Below are positions 33,271-41,163 of a stretch of 64,000 bases of DNA, piece after piece (positions within the stretch are counted from its first letter, which is position 1; each line of letters opens with the position of its first letter). Under the pieces are notes generated by a model. It was given only the letters and a program-made list of their open reading frames with translations. It made no database searches and was not told the origin of the DNA. Both the position numbers and the translations under genes were made by a program. Source of the stretch: JADJNW01 sp964517175 (GTDB lineage Bacteria; Bacteroidota; Bacteroidia; Chitinophagales; Saprospiraceae); contig CAZFBU010000003.1 of assembly GCA_964517175.1 (NCBI GenBank), forward strand, positions 1 to 64,000, read 5' to 3'.

Positions 33271-33352
33271 TCAGGATGCCGTAAATCAAAGATTTACGGC
33301 ATCCTGACATAGTTATGCCTACGGCATTAATCCCTGCCTGTCGGCAGGCAGG
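33271..33352. repeat. Two perfect hairpins and a TGCC-NNN-GGCATTAAT core
   Basis: Bases 33271-33307 form a perfect 17-bp inverted repeat with an AAA loop (arms TCAGGATGCCGTAAATC and its complement). At 33316-33331 lies TGCCTACGGCATTAAT, the core shared with 14401-14416 (reverse) and 23277-23292. At 33333-33352, CCTGCCTG-TCGG-CAGGCAGG is a perfect 8-bp stem with a tetraloop. The block looks like a cluster of REP-like elements in the spacer 33178-33426, which has no open frame. Confidence 0.8.
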
Positions 33353-33426
33353 CTGTCAAATAAAAAAATCCCGAAGGAATGGCGATGCCATAAATTTGTC
33401 CGGTTACTTAACGCCATCTTTAGCAA

Positions 33427-33672
33427 TTATCCTGCGTACTTTGCATAAACTTTATCAATTGCCGCCGCCAGTTTCTGGTCCTTGTCGGTCACGGTATTAC
33501 CAGCGTCGTGGGTGTTGAGCTTGAATTCCACCGTGTTATAGACATTGCTCCAGTTCGGATGATGGTTCATTTTTTCTGCATGAAACGCCACTTCCGTCAT
33601 AAAACTGAATGCTTCCGTAAAATCTTTGAATTTGAAGGTCGCCTGCAGCGTGTTGTCTTTTTCTGTCCACAT
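33427..33672 (-). CDS. 4a-hydroxytetrahydrobiopterin dehydratase (PCD/DCoH family)
   Basis: The 81-residue protein matches pterin-4a-carbinolamine dehydratase. The family core is EKMNHHPNWSNVYNTVEFKL followed by NTHDAGNTVTDKD, containing the catalytic histidines (HHP and the later THD). It regenerates the pterin cofactor of aromatic amino acid hydroxylases, and the family also occurs in bacteria without an obvious hydroxylase partner. The start MWTEKDNTLQ at 33672 gives the normal length; a TTG at 33720 would add 16 unusual residues. No pterin-related gene is nearby. Confidence 0.88.
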   Translation of the reverse strand: MWTEKDNTLQATFKFKDFTEAFSFMTEVAFHAEKMNHHPNWSNVYNTVEFKLNTHDAGNTVTDKDQKLAAAIDKVYAKYAG

Positions 33673-33914
33673 AATTTTATCTATTTGAATATTAGACGCG
33701 GAAACCAACGCAAAGTTCAAAGTAAGACGATTGTAGCGCGTTTCGCTATTCGTTTTACAGGCATTTCTTTAAGATTATTTTTGCGTTAAAATATTGATAA
33801 TGAGGTTTTTAAAAACGTATTTTACTGAAAAATTATGCCCGGGTACTTTCTGAGAATTTGAGCGCACTTTTAAAGTGAAAGAGGGATGTGCCACTTTCTC
33901 CCTACTATTTTTTG

Positions 33915-33922
33915 TAACTTTG
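33915..33922 (+). promoter_or_regulatory. Candidate -7 box of dnaX
   Basis: TAACTTTG matches TAnnTTTG. Transcription from it would start close to 33929, exactly where the opposed-arm repeat begins, so that repeat would form nearly the whole 5' untranslated region. The -33 element is not clear. The remainder of the 363-bp spacer 33673-34035 shows nothing else. Confidence 0.4.
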
Positions 33923-33928
33923 AAATCT

Positions 33929-34029
33929 GGTTGATGGGTTGAATCGTTGAAAGGTTGAAATACGCCTGTAAAATCAACCATTCAACCCCTCAACAATTCA
34001 ACGCTTTACCCCATCAACCTTTCAACCAA
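33929..34029. repeat. Opposed-arm GGTTGAA/TTCAACC word repeat before dnaX
   Basis: The left half is built of GGTTGATGG, GTTGAATCG, TTGAAAGG and GGTTGAAA words. The right half, after about 18 bases, consists of TCAACC, TTCAACCCC, CAACAATTCAACG and CCCCATCAACC words up to TTTCAACC. The halves are imperfect reverse complements about 35-50 bases long, so the RNA can form a long hairpin that ends seven bases before the dnaX ATG. Confidence 0.75.
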
Positions 34030-34035
34030 AAGGAA

Positions 34036-35974
34036 ATGAGTAATTTCATCGTATCAGCCAGAAAATATCGCCCCATGCGTTTTGACGATGTGGTGGGGCA
34101 GGAGCACGTGTCGCGCACGCTGAAAAATGCGTTGCAAAGCGATCACCTGGCGCATGCTTTTTTGTTTTGCGGACCGCGGGGCGTGGGCAAGACCACCTGC
34201 GCGCGCATCCTGGCGAAAGTGCTGAATTGTCAGAATCCGACCAAAGATTTTGAGCCTTGCAATGCTTGCAGTTCATGCCAGTCTTTTAATCAAAATGCAT
34301 CTTTCAACATCACTGAACTCGATGCCGCCTCTAACAACTCCGTGGAGCACATTCGTGCGCTGATCGAACAGGTGCGCTTTCAGCCGCAGCAGGGCCGGTA
34401 CAAGGTTTTTATCATAGATGAGGTGCACATGCTCTCGCAGCAGGCGTTCAATGCTTTTCTGAAAACACTGGAGGAGCCGCCGCCGTACGCCATTTTTATC
34501 CTGGCGACGACCGAGAAACACAAGATCATCCCGACCATTTTGTCGCGCTGCCAGATTTACGATTTCAAGCGGATACAGGTGCAGGATATGGTGGCGCATT
34601 TAAAGGAAATCTGCAAAAATGAAGCCATCCAAGCGGAAGAAGATGCGCTGCACATCATCGCGCAAAAAGCCGATGGTGCCCTGCGCGATGCCTTGTCCAT
34701 TTTCGACCGCATCGTCGCGTTTTCCGGTGCAAATATCACCTATCAGGACGTCATCACGAACCTGAACGTGCTGGATTACGACTACTATTTCAAAATGGTG
34801 GATGCGCTGCTGGTAGAAGATATTTCTCGCGTGCTGCTGATTTTCGATGATATTTTGCGAAAAGGCTTCGATGCCGAGCTGTTTATCAACGGCTTGGCGG
34901 AGCACTTGCGGAATTTACTGGTTTGCAAGGATGAACAAACACTCCAATTGCTGGAAATCAGCGATACGTTGCAGGCGCGCTATCTCGATCAGGTAAAGAT
35001 TACACCTTCTTCGTTCATTCTCACGGCTTTAAATATTGCCAATGATTGCGATGTAGAATACAAGCAAGCTCGTAATAAACGACTGCACGTGGAAATGGCA
35101 TTGATCAAAATGACCTATATCAACCAGGCAGTAAAAATTGCGCATCAGCCACAAGTCGCCATCGAGGAAAAAAAAAATCCTGACGTAAGGGAAGTTGATG
35201 TTTCGCAGTTCGCAGTTCGCGATTCGCAGTCAGCAGTCCGGGAGGGAGCAACCAGCGACCAGAAACCAGAAACCAGAAACCAGNNNNNNNNNNNNNNNNN
35301 NNNNNNNNNNNNNNNNNNNNNNNNNNNNNNNNNNNNNNNNNNNNNNNNNNNNNNNNNNNNNNNNNNNNNNNNNNNNNNNNNNNACCAGAAACCAGAAACC
35401 AGAAACCAGAAACCAGAAACCAGAAACCAGAAACCAGAAACCAACATACACCTACAACGAGCCCCACGTCAATGAGCCCAAGCCTTCACTTTTTGCCGAT
35501 GAGGACGCCGGCGAGGATAGTTTGCCGAAGTTAAACGGCGGACTGGATGCACTTCTGGCATCCGTGCAGGAAGATGACGAATCGGCGCAGCGATACGACG
35601 TTCCGGAACTGACGTTGGAAGAAGTGGAAAGCGCCTGGCAGCAATACGTCGATGAAACCGATCAGCCGGATGCCGTGAAACTGCTCCTGAGCGACGTGAG
35701 CCTCAAGCTGGAGGACAAAACGATCACCGCCATTGCCAACTCTTCGCTTGCCGAAAATGCGATCAAAGATGAAAGCGGTCTGGTGGATCACCTGCGCGCG
35801 CACTTCCACGAGCGGGAACTGGTGTTTTCGGTCATGCGCAACCAGGAACGCAAGGAAGCGCCCAAGGTCAAAAAACCATTGACACCCAAGGAGAAATACC
35901 TGAAAATGCGGGAAACCAATCCGCTGCTGCAGGAGTTGCAATCGCGTTTTGACCTGCGCCCGGATGAGAACTAG
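34036..35974 (+). CDS. dnaX: DNA polymerase III subunit gamma/tau with internal heptamer repeat and gap
   Basis: The clamp-loader ATPase starts MSNFIVSARKYRPMRFDDVVGQ with AAAAGGA upstream. Domain I has Walker A GPRGVGKTT, a four-cysteine zinc module (LNCQNPTKDFEPCNACSSC) and the DEVHMLS and LSRCQIY motifs; the collar domain follows to about residue 375. A tandem of the 7-bp unit CCAGAAA (about 35249-35443) then interrupts the gene and contains the 100-N gap 35284-35383. Beyond it a new frame continues into the C-terminal region to 35974 (LFADEDAGEDSLPKLNGG onward). The repeat encodes the heptapeptide PETRNQK in all three frames, so the frame joining the halves depends on the copy number. The upstream frame, read through, stops at 35475, giving a gamma-like product. 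Confidence 0.88.
35203..35446. repeat. Frame-neutral CCAGAAA tandem array inside dnaX
   Basis: After GTTCGCAGTTCGCGATTCGC-type words (35209-35240), the sequence AACCAGCGACCAGAA leads into perfect CCAGAAA repeats on both sides of the gap (to about 35443). Because 7 is not a multiple of 3, each frame reads the same cyclic heptapeptide (PETRNQK), and the minus strand is likewise open (FWFLVSG). AACCAGCGACCAGAA is shared exactly with the crtI-crtB spacer. The number of units in the gap is unknown. If only whole units are missing, the gap length is 2 plus a multiple of 7, and the two coding halves are in frame for one third of such lengths. Confidence 0.88.
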
Positions 35975-36010
35975 TTAATAGTGAGCAGTTTACAGTAGGC
36001 AGGTGCAGTT

Positions 36011-36577
36011 TCAGTCATTGAAAAGATCGGATGCAGCGATTTCAAGTCCGGCAATAACCTTGGAAGCTACGCTTTCGGTAGCATCAGCAAAGACGAGCAA
36101 CTCGTAGCGATTATTTTGCAGGGTGTAAATTTCGATGCTTTGATTATTAGGATCAACCAGCCAATACTCGGCAATAGCAAACTTTTCGTACAGCGCTTTT
36201 TTCTCGATGCGATCCCGCTTCACCGAACTCGGCGAAATGATCTCCACGACTAAATCCGGGGCGCCGTTGATAACGCCTTCTTCCTCATCCAAAACTGCGG
36301 CGTTGGCATGGCTGACGTACATCAAATCCGGCTGTGGCGCGCTGTCTGCACTAAGCACAACGTCAACCGGCGCGTAGAAAACTTCGCCTAATTTTTTTTC
36401 TAGCACAAAACTTTCCAGCAGGCGGAATAACTTTTTAGAAATTCGCTGATGCAAAATATGCGGCGCTGATTTTCTCACGAGCACACCATTTAATAATTCG
36501 TACCAATACGGATCATTATCATCAAATTCCATTTCCCGGAATTCGCGGTAGGTTATTTTTCTGGCAGCGATGGTCAT
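36011..36577 (-). CDS. Uma2-family protein (putative PD-(D/E)xK nuclease fold)
   Basis: The 188-residue protein matches the Uma2/DUF820 family, which is related to restriction-endonuclease-like folds. The family pattern is seen in YELLNGVLVRKSAPHILHQ, FYAPVDVVLS, PQPDLMYVS and APDLVVEIISPSS, followed by KKALYEKFAIAEYWLVDP. The acidic and lysine residues DL..E...K correspond to the nuclease core. The role is unknown; many copies occur in Cyanobacteria and Bacteroidota. The start MTIAARKITYREF was preferred over one 16 codons upstream. It lies 36 bp beyond the dnaX stop, in convergent orientation. Confidence 0.82.
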   Translation of the reverse strand: MTIAARKITYREFREMEFDDNDPYWYELLNGVLVRKSAPHILHQRISKKLFRLLESFVLEKKLGEVFYAPVDVVLSADSAPQPDLMYVSHANAAVLDEEEGVINGAPDLVVEIISPSSVKRDRIEKKALYEKFAIAEYWLVDPNNQSIEIYTLQNNRYELLVFADATESVASKVIAGLEIAASDLFND

Positions 36578-36926
36578 GTTGCCCAAATTTTTCGAAAAGT
36601 TCGTTGTTTTTTCGCATTTATGCAAATGCCTTTATTTTTTCATAGAGCAAACGCATCAAAGTATTGTTAGAAAAATAAGACATTGAAAACCTGCGATTAA
36701 CAGATTTAATAAAAAATAAATTACTAAATTTAAATTTTATTACTTACTGATAAACATAACCAACTAATTTTGGTGCGTTTGCCCTAATTTTTTCACTTAC
36801 CGTAAAGTTGCTATTTTTGAATGAAATGTCCGTAATCGGCAACCGAGCCATCGATGTTTAAACTTTCTTTAAGAAACCAGACTGTTTAACAGGTGTTTAA
36901 GGTTTAAATGAAAAAACAACATTCCA
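36578..36926. other. AT-rich divergent spacer with candidate Crp-gene promoter
   Basis: Two perfect TAnnTTTG boxes face the Crp/Fnr gene: TAATTTTG (36765-36772) and TATTTTTG (36812-36819), neither with a clear -33 partner. A short palindrome CTGTT-T-AACAG (36882-36892) lies about 35 bases before the start codon and could be an operator, perhaps autoregulatory (inference). No open frame is seen. Confidence 0.4.
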
Positions 36927-37628
36927 ATGAGCAATCAATCATTTTGGTATCTGGAAAATCTGGATGTGACGCAAATTCTCTGTCCGACCAAGCTCTCAAA
37001 AGGGGAGATGGATAAGCACGTTCATAAAACCTATAAAAAAGGCGAATATATCTATCTGCCGGAGGAGTTTTCCGACCGGATTTTCTTTCTCACTGAAGGG
37101 CGCGTAAAAATTGGCACGTATAGCGATGATGGAAAAGAAATTACCAAAGCGATCCTCGGTCACGGCGAGGTATTTGGCGAACTGGCGCTGATTGGCGAAG
37201 ACAAACGCCGGGATTTTGCGTACGCCATGGAAGATGCCGTCATCTGCGTGCTGGGCGTGGAGGAAATGCGTGCGCTCATGCGGGATCGCAGCGAGTTGAA
37301 TATTTTTTTGATGAAAATCATGGGTTCGCGCATGCTAGACCTGGAGCATCGCCTGGAGTCGTTGGTCTTTAAGGATTCCCGCTCCCGAATTGTCGAATAC
37401 TTATATGATCTGGCAAGCAAAAAAGGGCAGCGCGTCGGCTATGAAATGCTGGTGCGCAAGTTCCTGACCCACCAGGAAATCGCCAACCTCACCGCCACTT
37501 CCCGCCAGACGGTAAATACCGTTTTGAACGAACTGCGCAACAAAAACATCCTGACTTTCAACCGCCGCCGACTGCTCGTGCGCGACATGGACAAGCTCAA
37601 GGCGGAGATCGGAGCGCAGGCGATTTAA
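36927..37628 (+). CDS. Crp/Fnr-family transcription regulator
   Basis: The 233-residue regulator has an N-terminal cyclic-nucleotide-type beta-roll (residues about 25-140, including GEYIYLPEEFSDRIFFLTEG and HGEVFGELALIG) and a C-terminal winged helix with LTHQEIANLTATSRQTVNTVLNEL as the recognition helix-turn-helix. The FGELALIGEDKRR segment lacks a typical RxAxxxA cAMP phosphate-binding signature, so the ligand is unknown. No cysteine cluster of the Fnr type is present. It is monocistronic, and a small palindrome upstream may be its own target. Confidence 0.88.
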   Translation: MSNQSFWYLENLDVTQILCPTKLSKGEMDKHVHKTYKKGEYIYLPEEFSDRIFFLTEGRVKIGTYSDDGKEITKAILGHGEVFGELALIGEDKRRDFAYAMEDAVICVLGVEEMRALMRDRSELNIFLMKIMGSRMLDLEHRLESLVFKDSRSRIVEYLYDLASKKGQRVGYEMLVRKFLTHQEIANLTATSRQTVNTVLNELRNKNILTFNRRRLLVRDMDKLKAEIGAQAI

Positions 37629-37739
37629 GTTTCCAGCCACCAGAGACTCCGTCCGAAGCATCTTCCGAGGGAAGAATACCAAATCGGAAGTTGGAATCAA
37701 TCAATTCAATTTACAATCAGACATTTGTATCCAGCTTTA

Positions 37740-38852
37740 TCACTCGTCTTCCTTTTTCAGCTTTATTACGCGAACGGTTTCGATTTTCGTTTCACTCACC
37801 GATTCCAGAATAAATTTGTAGTCGCCCAGGGTAATTTCTACGCTTTCTTCGGGGATGTTTTCCGTCGTCATCACCAGATAGCCCGACAAAGTATGATAAT
37901 CACCTTCCGGTAATTTCAGGGTGGGGTATTTTTCATTTAGATAATCGATTTCCAGACGCCCGGAAAAGACGTATTCATCATCCGAAACCTGAATTTCGAT
38001 TTTATCCTCTTCGTCGTGTTCGTCTTCGATTTCACCAAAAAGCTCCTCCAGAATATCTTCCAGCGTAATGACACCGGACAATCCGCCAAATTCGTCCACC
38101 ACACAGGCAATGCTCACCTGATCCTGGATGAGGCGATTGAGCAAATTGGTAACGTGCATCACTTCCGGCACAAACTGAATGTCCATGATGATATTCCGAA
38201 TCGACTTGGGCTGCTGAAGCAGTTGCTGGTGGTGTACGTAGCCCAGCACATTGTCGATATCGTCCTGCACGACGATCAGGCGGGAATGCTTGGTTTCCCG
38301 GAACAGGTCTTCCAGTTCCTGCATGGAAGCCGTGATATCGATGTATTCAATTTCCGGGCGCGGTATCATGCAGTCGCGTACGCGTACGTCCTTCAGGTTG
38401 AGCGCTCTACCAAACAATTCGCGATCAATAATATCCGGTTGTTCTTCGCTTCCGCCGGGCGAAGCATTGACGAAATGCTCCAGATCAACGCGGGAAAAAG
38501 TGCGGTCNNNNNNNNNNNNNNNNNNNNNNNNNNNNNNNNNNNNNNNNNNNNNNNNNNNNNNNNNNNNNNNNNNNNNNNNNNNNNNNNNNNNNNNNNNNNN
38601 NNNNNNNAAAGGCGAAAGAGCGAACGTCATCAGATAGGTAAAAACAACCAACACGACATTATTGCCCACCAGAAGCGTACTCAGAAAGTCAGACGGGTAT
38701 TCATAAAAGCCGGACAAAATGATGCCCCGGCGCGCGTGTTTTTTCTTTTTTAGTTCAATGCGCAGCTTGTTGGCGGAAACAAAAGCGATTTCCGTTCCGG
38801 AGAAAAGCGCGGAGAGCAGCAAAAAGAGTATGATCCAAAATATAAGCATCAC
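37740..38852 (-). CDS. GldE/CorC-like CBS-domain membrane protein, with gap
   Basis: The protein begins with a CNNM/DUF21-type membrane region (FWIILFLLLSALFSGTEIAFVSANKLRIEL), then has two CBS domains (MIPRPEIEYIDITASMQELEDLF and VVDEFGGLSGVITLEDILEELFGEI) and a C-terminal CorC_HlyC domain (FSGRLEIDYLNEKYPTL). The 100-N gap 38508-38607 removes most of the remaining membrane helices; the family is usually near 430 residues, so the real gap is probably longer than 100 bp. In Flavobacteria the homologue is GldE, associated with gliding, and other members handle magnesium or cobalt. It overlaps lptC by 4 bp (ATGA), so the two genes are translated together. Confidence 0.78.
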   Translation of the reverse strand: MMLIFWIILFLLLSALFSGTEIAFVSANKLRIELKKKKHARRGIILSGFYEYPSDFLSTLLVGNNVVLVVFTYLMTFALSPXXXXXXXXXXXXXXXXXXXXXXXXXXXXXXXXXXDRTFSRVDLEHFVNASPGGSEEQPDIIDRELFGRALNLKDVRVRDCMIPRPEIEYIDITASMQELEDLFRETKHSRLIVVQDDIDNVLGYVHHQQLLQQPKSIRNIIMDIQFVPEVMHVTNLLNRLIQDQVSIACVVDEFGGLSGVITLEDILEELFGEIEDEHDEEDKIEIQVSDDEYVFSGRLEIDYLNEKYPTLKLPEGDYHTLSGYLVMTTENIPEESVEITLGDYKFILESVSETKIETVRVIKLKKEDE

Positions 38853-39409
38853 TGTATTTCCTTACGGAGTTCTTCGGTGCGAATGCGCCCGGTTACCGCA
38901 TTCACCTTTGCCTGCTTGAAGTCTTGTGTGGCTTCGAAGCCATGCCCCATGATGATTTCGTCCGGGCGGGTTACCACCACAAATTTATGATTATAAACTC
39001 TTTGCTGGCGCTCATCCCAGATGAGCTCTTCCGTTTCCAGTCGCTCTCCTTTGATGCTTTGCCACACTACGCTGTCGCGCACCGTCACCAGCCCCGCGCT
39101 CTCGTGCCGAATGCCGTATTTGCCGGTCAGTACGCTGGTCACTTGCCCATCCGCGTCAAAAAAATCAACCTTTACCCCATCCGTAAACTCCTGCTTTGGC
39201 TCGCGGGTATCCACATGGTAGAGCATGGTGGGGCCTTCAATGCGCACCCGCACAATCGCCGAGTCGCTGTAAATAATCTCTACGTCCCGCGCCGTTTCGA
39301 CATTGACATTGAAAACGCTGGCGTCTTCGCTGATCTTCGGAATGTCGTCCTGCGTACAAGCCACAACCAACAGCAAAAATGACCAGCCAATATATTTGAA
39401 TTTGCTCAT
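38849..39409 (-). CDS. lptC: LPS export lipoprotein LptC
   Basis: The 186-residue protein starts MSKFKYIGWSFLLLVVACTQ, with a lipoprotein signal (lipobox VVAC). An LptC beta-jellyroll pattern follows: SAIVRVRIEGPTMLYHVDT, FFDADGQVTSVLTGKYGIRHE, VTVRDSVVWQSIKGERLETEELIWDER and VVTRPDEIIMGHGFEATQDF. LptC takes lipopolysaccharide from LptB2FG and passes it to LptA across the periplasm. Bacteroidota often encode it as a lipoprotein beside a CBS-domain membrane protein, as here. Confidence 0.82.
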   Translation of the reverse strand: MSKFKYIGWSFLLLVVACTQDDIPKISEDASVFNVNVETARDVEIIYSDSAIVRVRIEGPTMLYHVDTREPKQEFTDGVKVDFFDADGQVTSVLTGKYGIRHESAGLVTVRDSVVWQSIKGERLETEELIWDERQQRVYNHKFVVVTRPDEIIMGHGFEATQDFKQAKVNAVTGRIRTEELRKEIQ

Positions 39410-39500
39410 TTTGAATTCCTTTGGCTTTTTAGTTTTTCAGGGTAGAAATTGGAACTAAAAAATAGCTTTTATGAAAAACAAAGAAGATTATCCTTTCCCA

Positions 39501-40232
39501 TTATTTACCAGAATTAAACTTCACCAATTTTGTCCAATTGATTGCTCCGTCATCGTCGCAAAACTCGATTGTAAACTCTTTGGTAAACTTGTTTATCATC
39601 CTTGAATAGGAATCTTGGAATTCTTCATTTTTTTCTTTTGCTCGATGACCAAGAGGTTCGATTATGTCAATGAAAAGATTAGAATCGCCAGAAATAAATT
39701 CCCAGAACTCTTGGCCACAATACTTGAAATAATCTCCTTTATCAGGGTTTTTGTTTGTTCCATAGCAACATCCATTCACTGCGATTACTTGAATTCCTGA
39801 ATTACTTGTCCGTAATGTTCGACTAGCGGTTTTAAAATCATCTTTCATTTTAGCGATTTGACGGCTATTACCCCAGTTAGGGCCAGACTTTATTGCTACA
39901 ATATACCTTTTTGCATCCTTATCAAACTCGAGGTCAATTCCTGTAATCCCTGATTTTCTTCCATCAAAAACTCTTTCATTTATAAAAATCGCCAACCCTT
40001 CAAGCCAATCACCAAAAATTGTTTCTTCATTGGATGAGATAAAGGCGTCAGTTAGAGCTTGTATAATATCTTGGGCCGTGGAGAGATATTTTACTTTAAA
40101 AAGGTATGGATTTTTCTTTTTAAGAACAGTCTTTAACTTCAATTTATTCAGACTATCGATTCGCTTTTGATGAAAAACCCCAATATTTTCTTCAATGTAC
40201 AAAGACACGTCTTGTAAACTCACCTTTTTCAT
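39501..40232 (-). CDS. Type II restriction endonuclease, PmeII-like
   Basis: The 243-residue protein follows the methyltransferase gene and overlaps it by 41 bp. Its middle part, IFGDWLEGLAIFINERVFDG, then GIDLEFDKDAKRYIVAIKSG and PNWGNSRQ, resembles the PmeII-type restriction endonuclease family, in which the aspartate of GIDLEF and the lysine of AIKSG fit a PD-(D/E)xK-like core. It should cut the site protected by the partner enzyme; the site cannot be read from sequence. Both genes are clearly AT-richer than their neighbours and use many ATA/AAA/TTT codons, suggesting horizontal transfer. Confidence 0.78.
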   Translation of the reverse strand: MKKVSLQDVSLYIEENIGVFHQKRIDSLNKLKLKTVLKKKNPYLFKVKYLSTAQDIIQALTDAFISSNEETIFGDWLEGLAIFINERVFDGRKSGITGIDLEFDKDAKRYIVAIKSGPNWGNSRQIAKMKDDFKTASRTLRTSNSGIQVIAVNGCCYGTNKNPDKGDYFKYCGQEFWEFISGDSNLFIDIIEPLGHRAKEKNEEFQDSYSRMINKFTKEFTIEFCDDDGAINWTKLVKFNSGK

Positions 40233-41070
40233 ATTTTTCTTTTGGCTCCAATAATGATAATTGCTTAGGGTTAATTTTATTATTCACTATCTTAAAGTAT
40301 TCCGGCATGATTTCAATACCTATCGAATTTCTTCCCATTCGCTTTGCTACAATATTTGTTGTACCAGAGCCCATGAATGGGTCAAGTACAGTATCACCTT
40401 CTTTTGTAAATAATTTGATAAACCACTCCGGAAGATTTTCTGGAAACGCAGCGCTATGATTTTTATTATTACATTCTGTCGCAAGATGTAAAACGTTACT
40501 TGGATAAGCCTTTTCTCTATCTACCCAATTTGAGATATTTTTTCCGAAACCACTTCCCACTTTTGAATTGTCTCTTTTTTTATCTGTATCACTCAAATTT
40601 TTTAATCTACTTTTTGCCCAATCACCCATTGGCACCATAACTTCTTCTTGATACATGTTAAATTTTCTTTCCTTGTTAAACTGTATTAGCCTTTCCCATG
40701 CATCGCGAAAACGGTTCGGCCATTTTCCCGGATAACTATTTTTTTTATGCCAAATGAACTCTTCAGTCCAAAGCCAACCTTGTTTACGCATCTCCAGTAT
40801 CAGCTCTAAAACATAAGTGCTTCTTTCTCCTTTAACAACCTTTTCTTTAATATTTAGTATAAATGTGCCTTTAGGCTTCAATACTCTAAACAACTCTTTT
40901 GTAATTGGCAAAAACCAATTTGCATATTCATCTGGGTGAATTCCTCCGTATGTGTTCTTTCTTTGATCCGCGTAGGGGGGAGATGTAAATATTAAATCTA
41001 TTGAATTATCAGGTATGGTTTTTAAAATATTTTCACTGTCTCCTAGAAATAAGTCAGTTCTTACAGGCAT
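40192..41070 (-). CDS. Site-specific DNA methyltransferase (beta class, TSPPY)
   Basis: The 292-residue AdoMet-dependent methyltransferase has motif IV TSPPYADQ near residue 30 and motif I DPFMGSGTTNIVAKRMGR near residue 238, the beta-class order. TSPPY is common in N4-cytosine methylases, so N4-methylcytosine is the more likely product, with N6-adenine possible. It is the upstream gene of a restriction-modification pair and must be expressed before the nuclease, which the order allows. The upstream 93-bp spacer is AT-rich, with no control gene visible. The start MPVRTDLFLGDSENIL fits, since catalytic motifs begin soon after it. Confidence 0.88.
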   Translation of the reverse strand: MPVRTDLFLGDSENILKTIPDNSIDLIFTSPPYADQRKNTYGGIHPDEYANWFLPITKELFRVLKPKGTFILNIKEKVVKGERSTYVLELILEMRKQGWLWTEEFIWHKKNSYPGKWPNRFRDAWERLIQFNKERKFNMYQEEVMVPMGDWAKSRLKNLSDTDKKRDNSKVGSGFGKNISNWVDREKAYPSNVLHLATECNNKNHSAAFPENLPEWFIKLFTKEGDTVLDPFMGSGTTNIVAKRMGRNSIGIEIMPEYFKIVNNKINPKQLSLLEPKEKYEKGEFTRRVFVH

Positions 41071-41163
41071 AACTTAAAAATTTATGTTTTAAAGTAACGC
41101 TAAATTATACTTTTTTGTTGGATTTTTTGACAATAGTTTTCCACAGATTTGTATCCTACAAAT

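Noticed and set aside
35284..35443. Possible CRISPR array at the regular repeats around the gap
   Set aside because: The unit is 7 bp without spacers, lies inside dnaX, and no cas gene is present.
35120..35467. Minus-strand frame made of FWFLVSG repeats
   Set aside because: It is only the reverse reading of the CCAGAAA array; all six frames of that array are open by construction.
36011..36577. Uma2 protein as part of the restriction system or a defence island
   Set aside because: It lies 3 kb from the restriction-modification pair, has ordinary composition and belongs to a family found singly all over these genomes.
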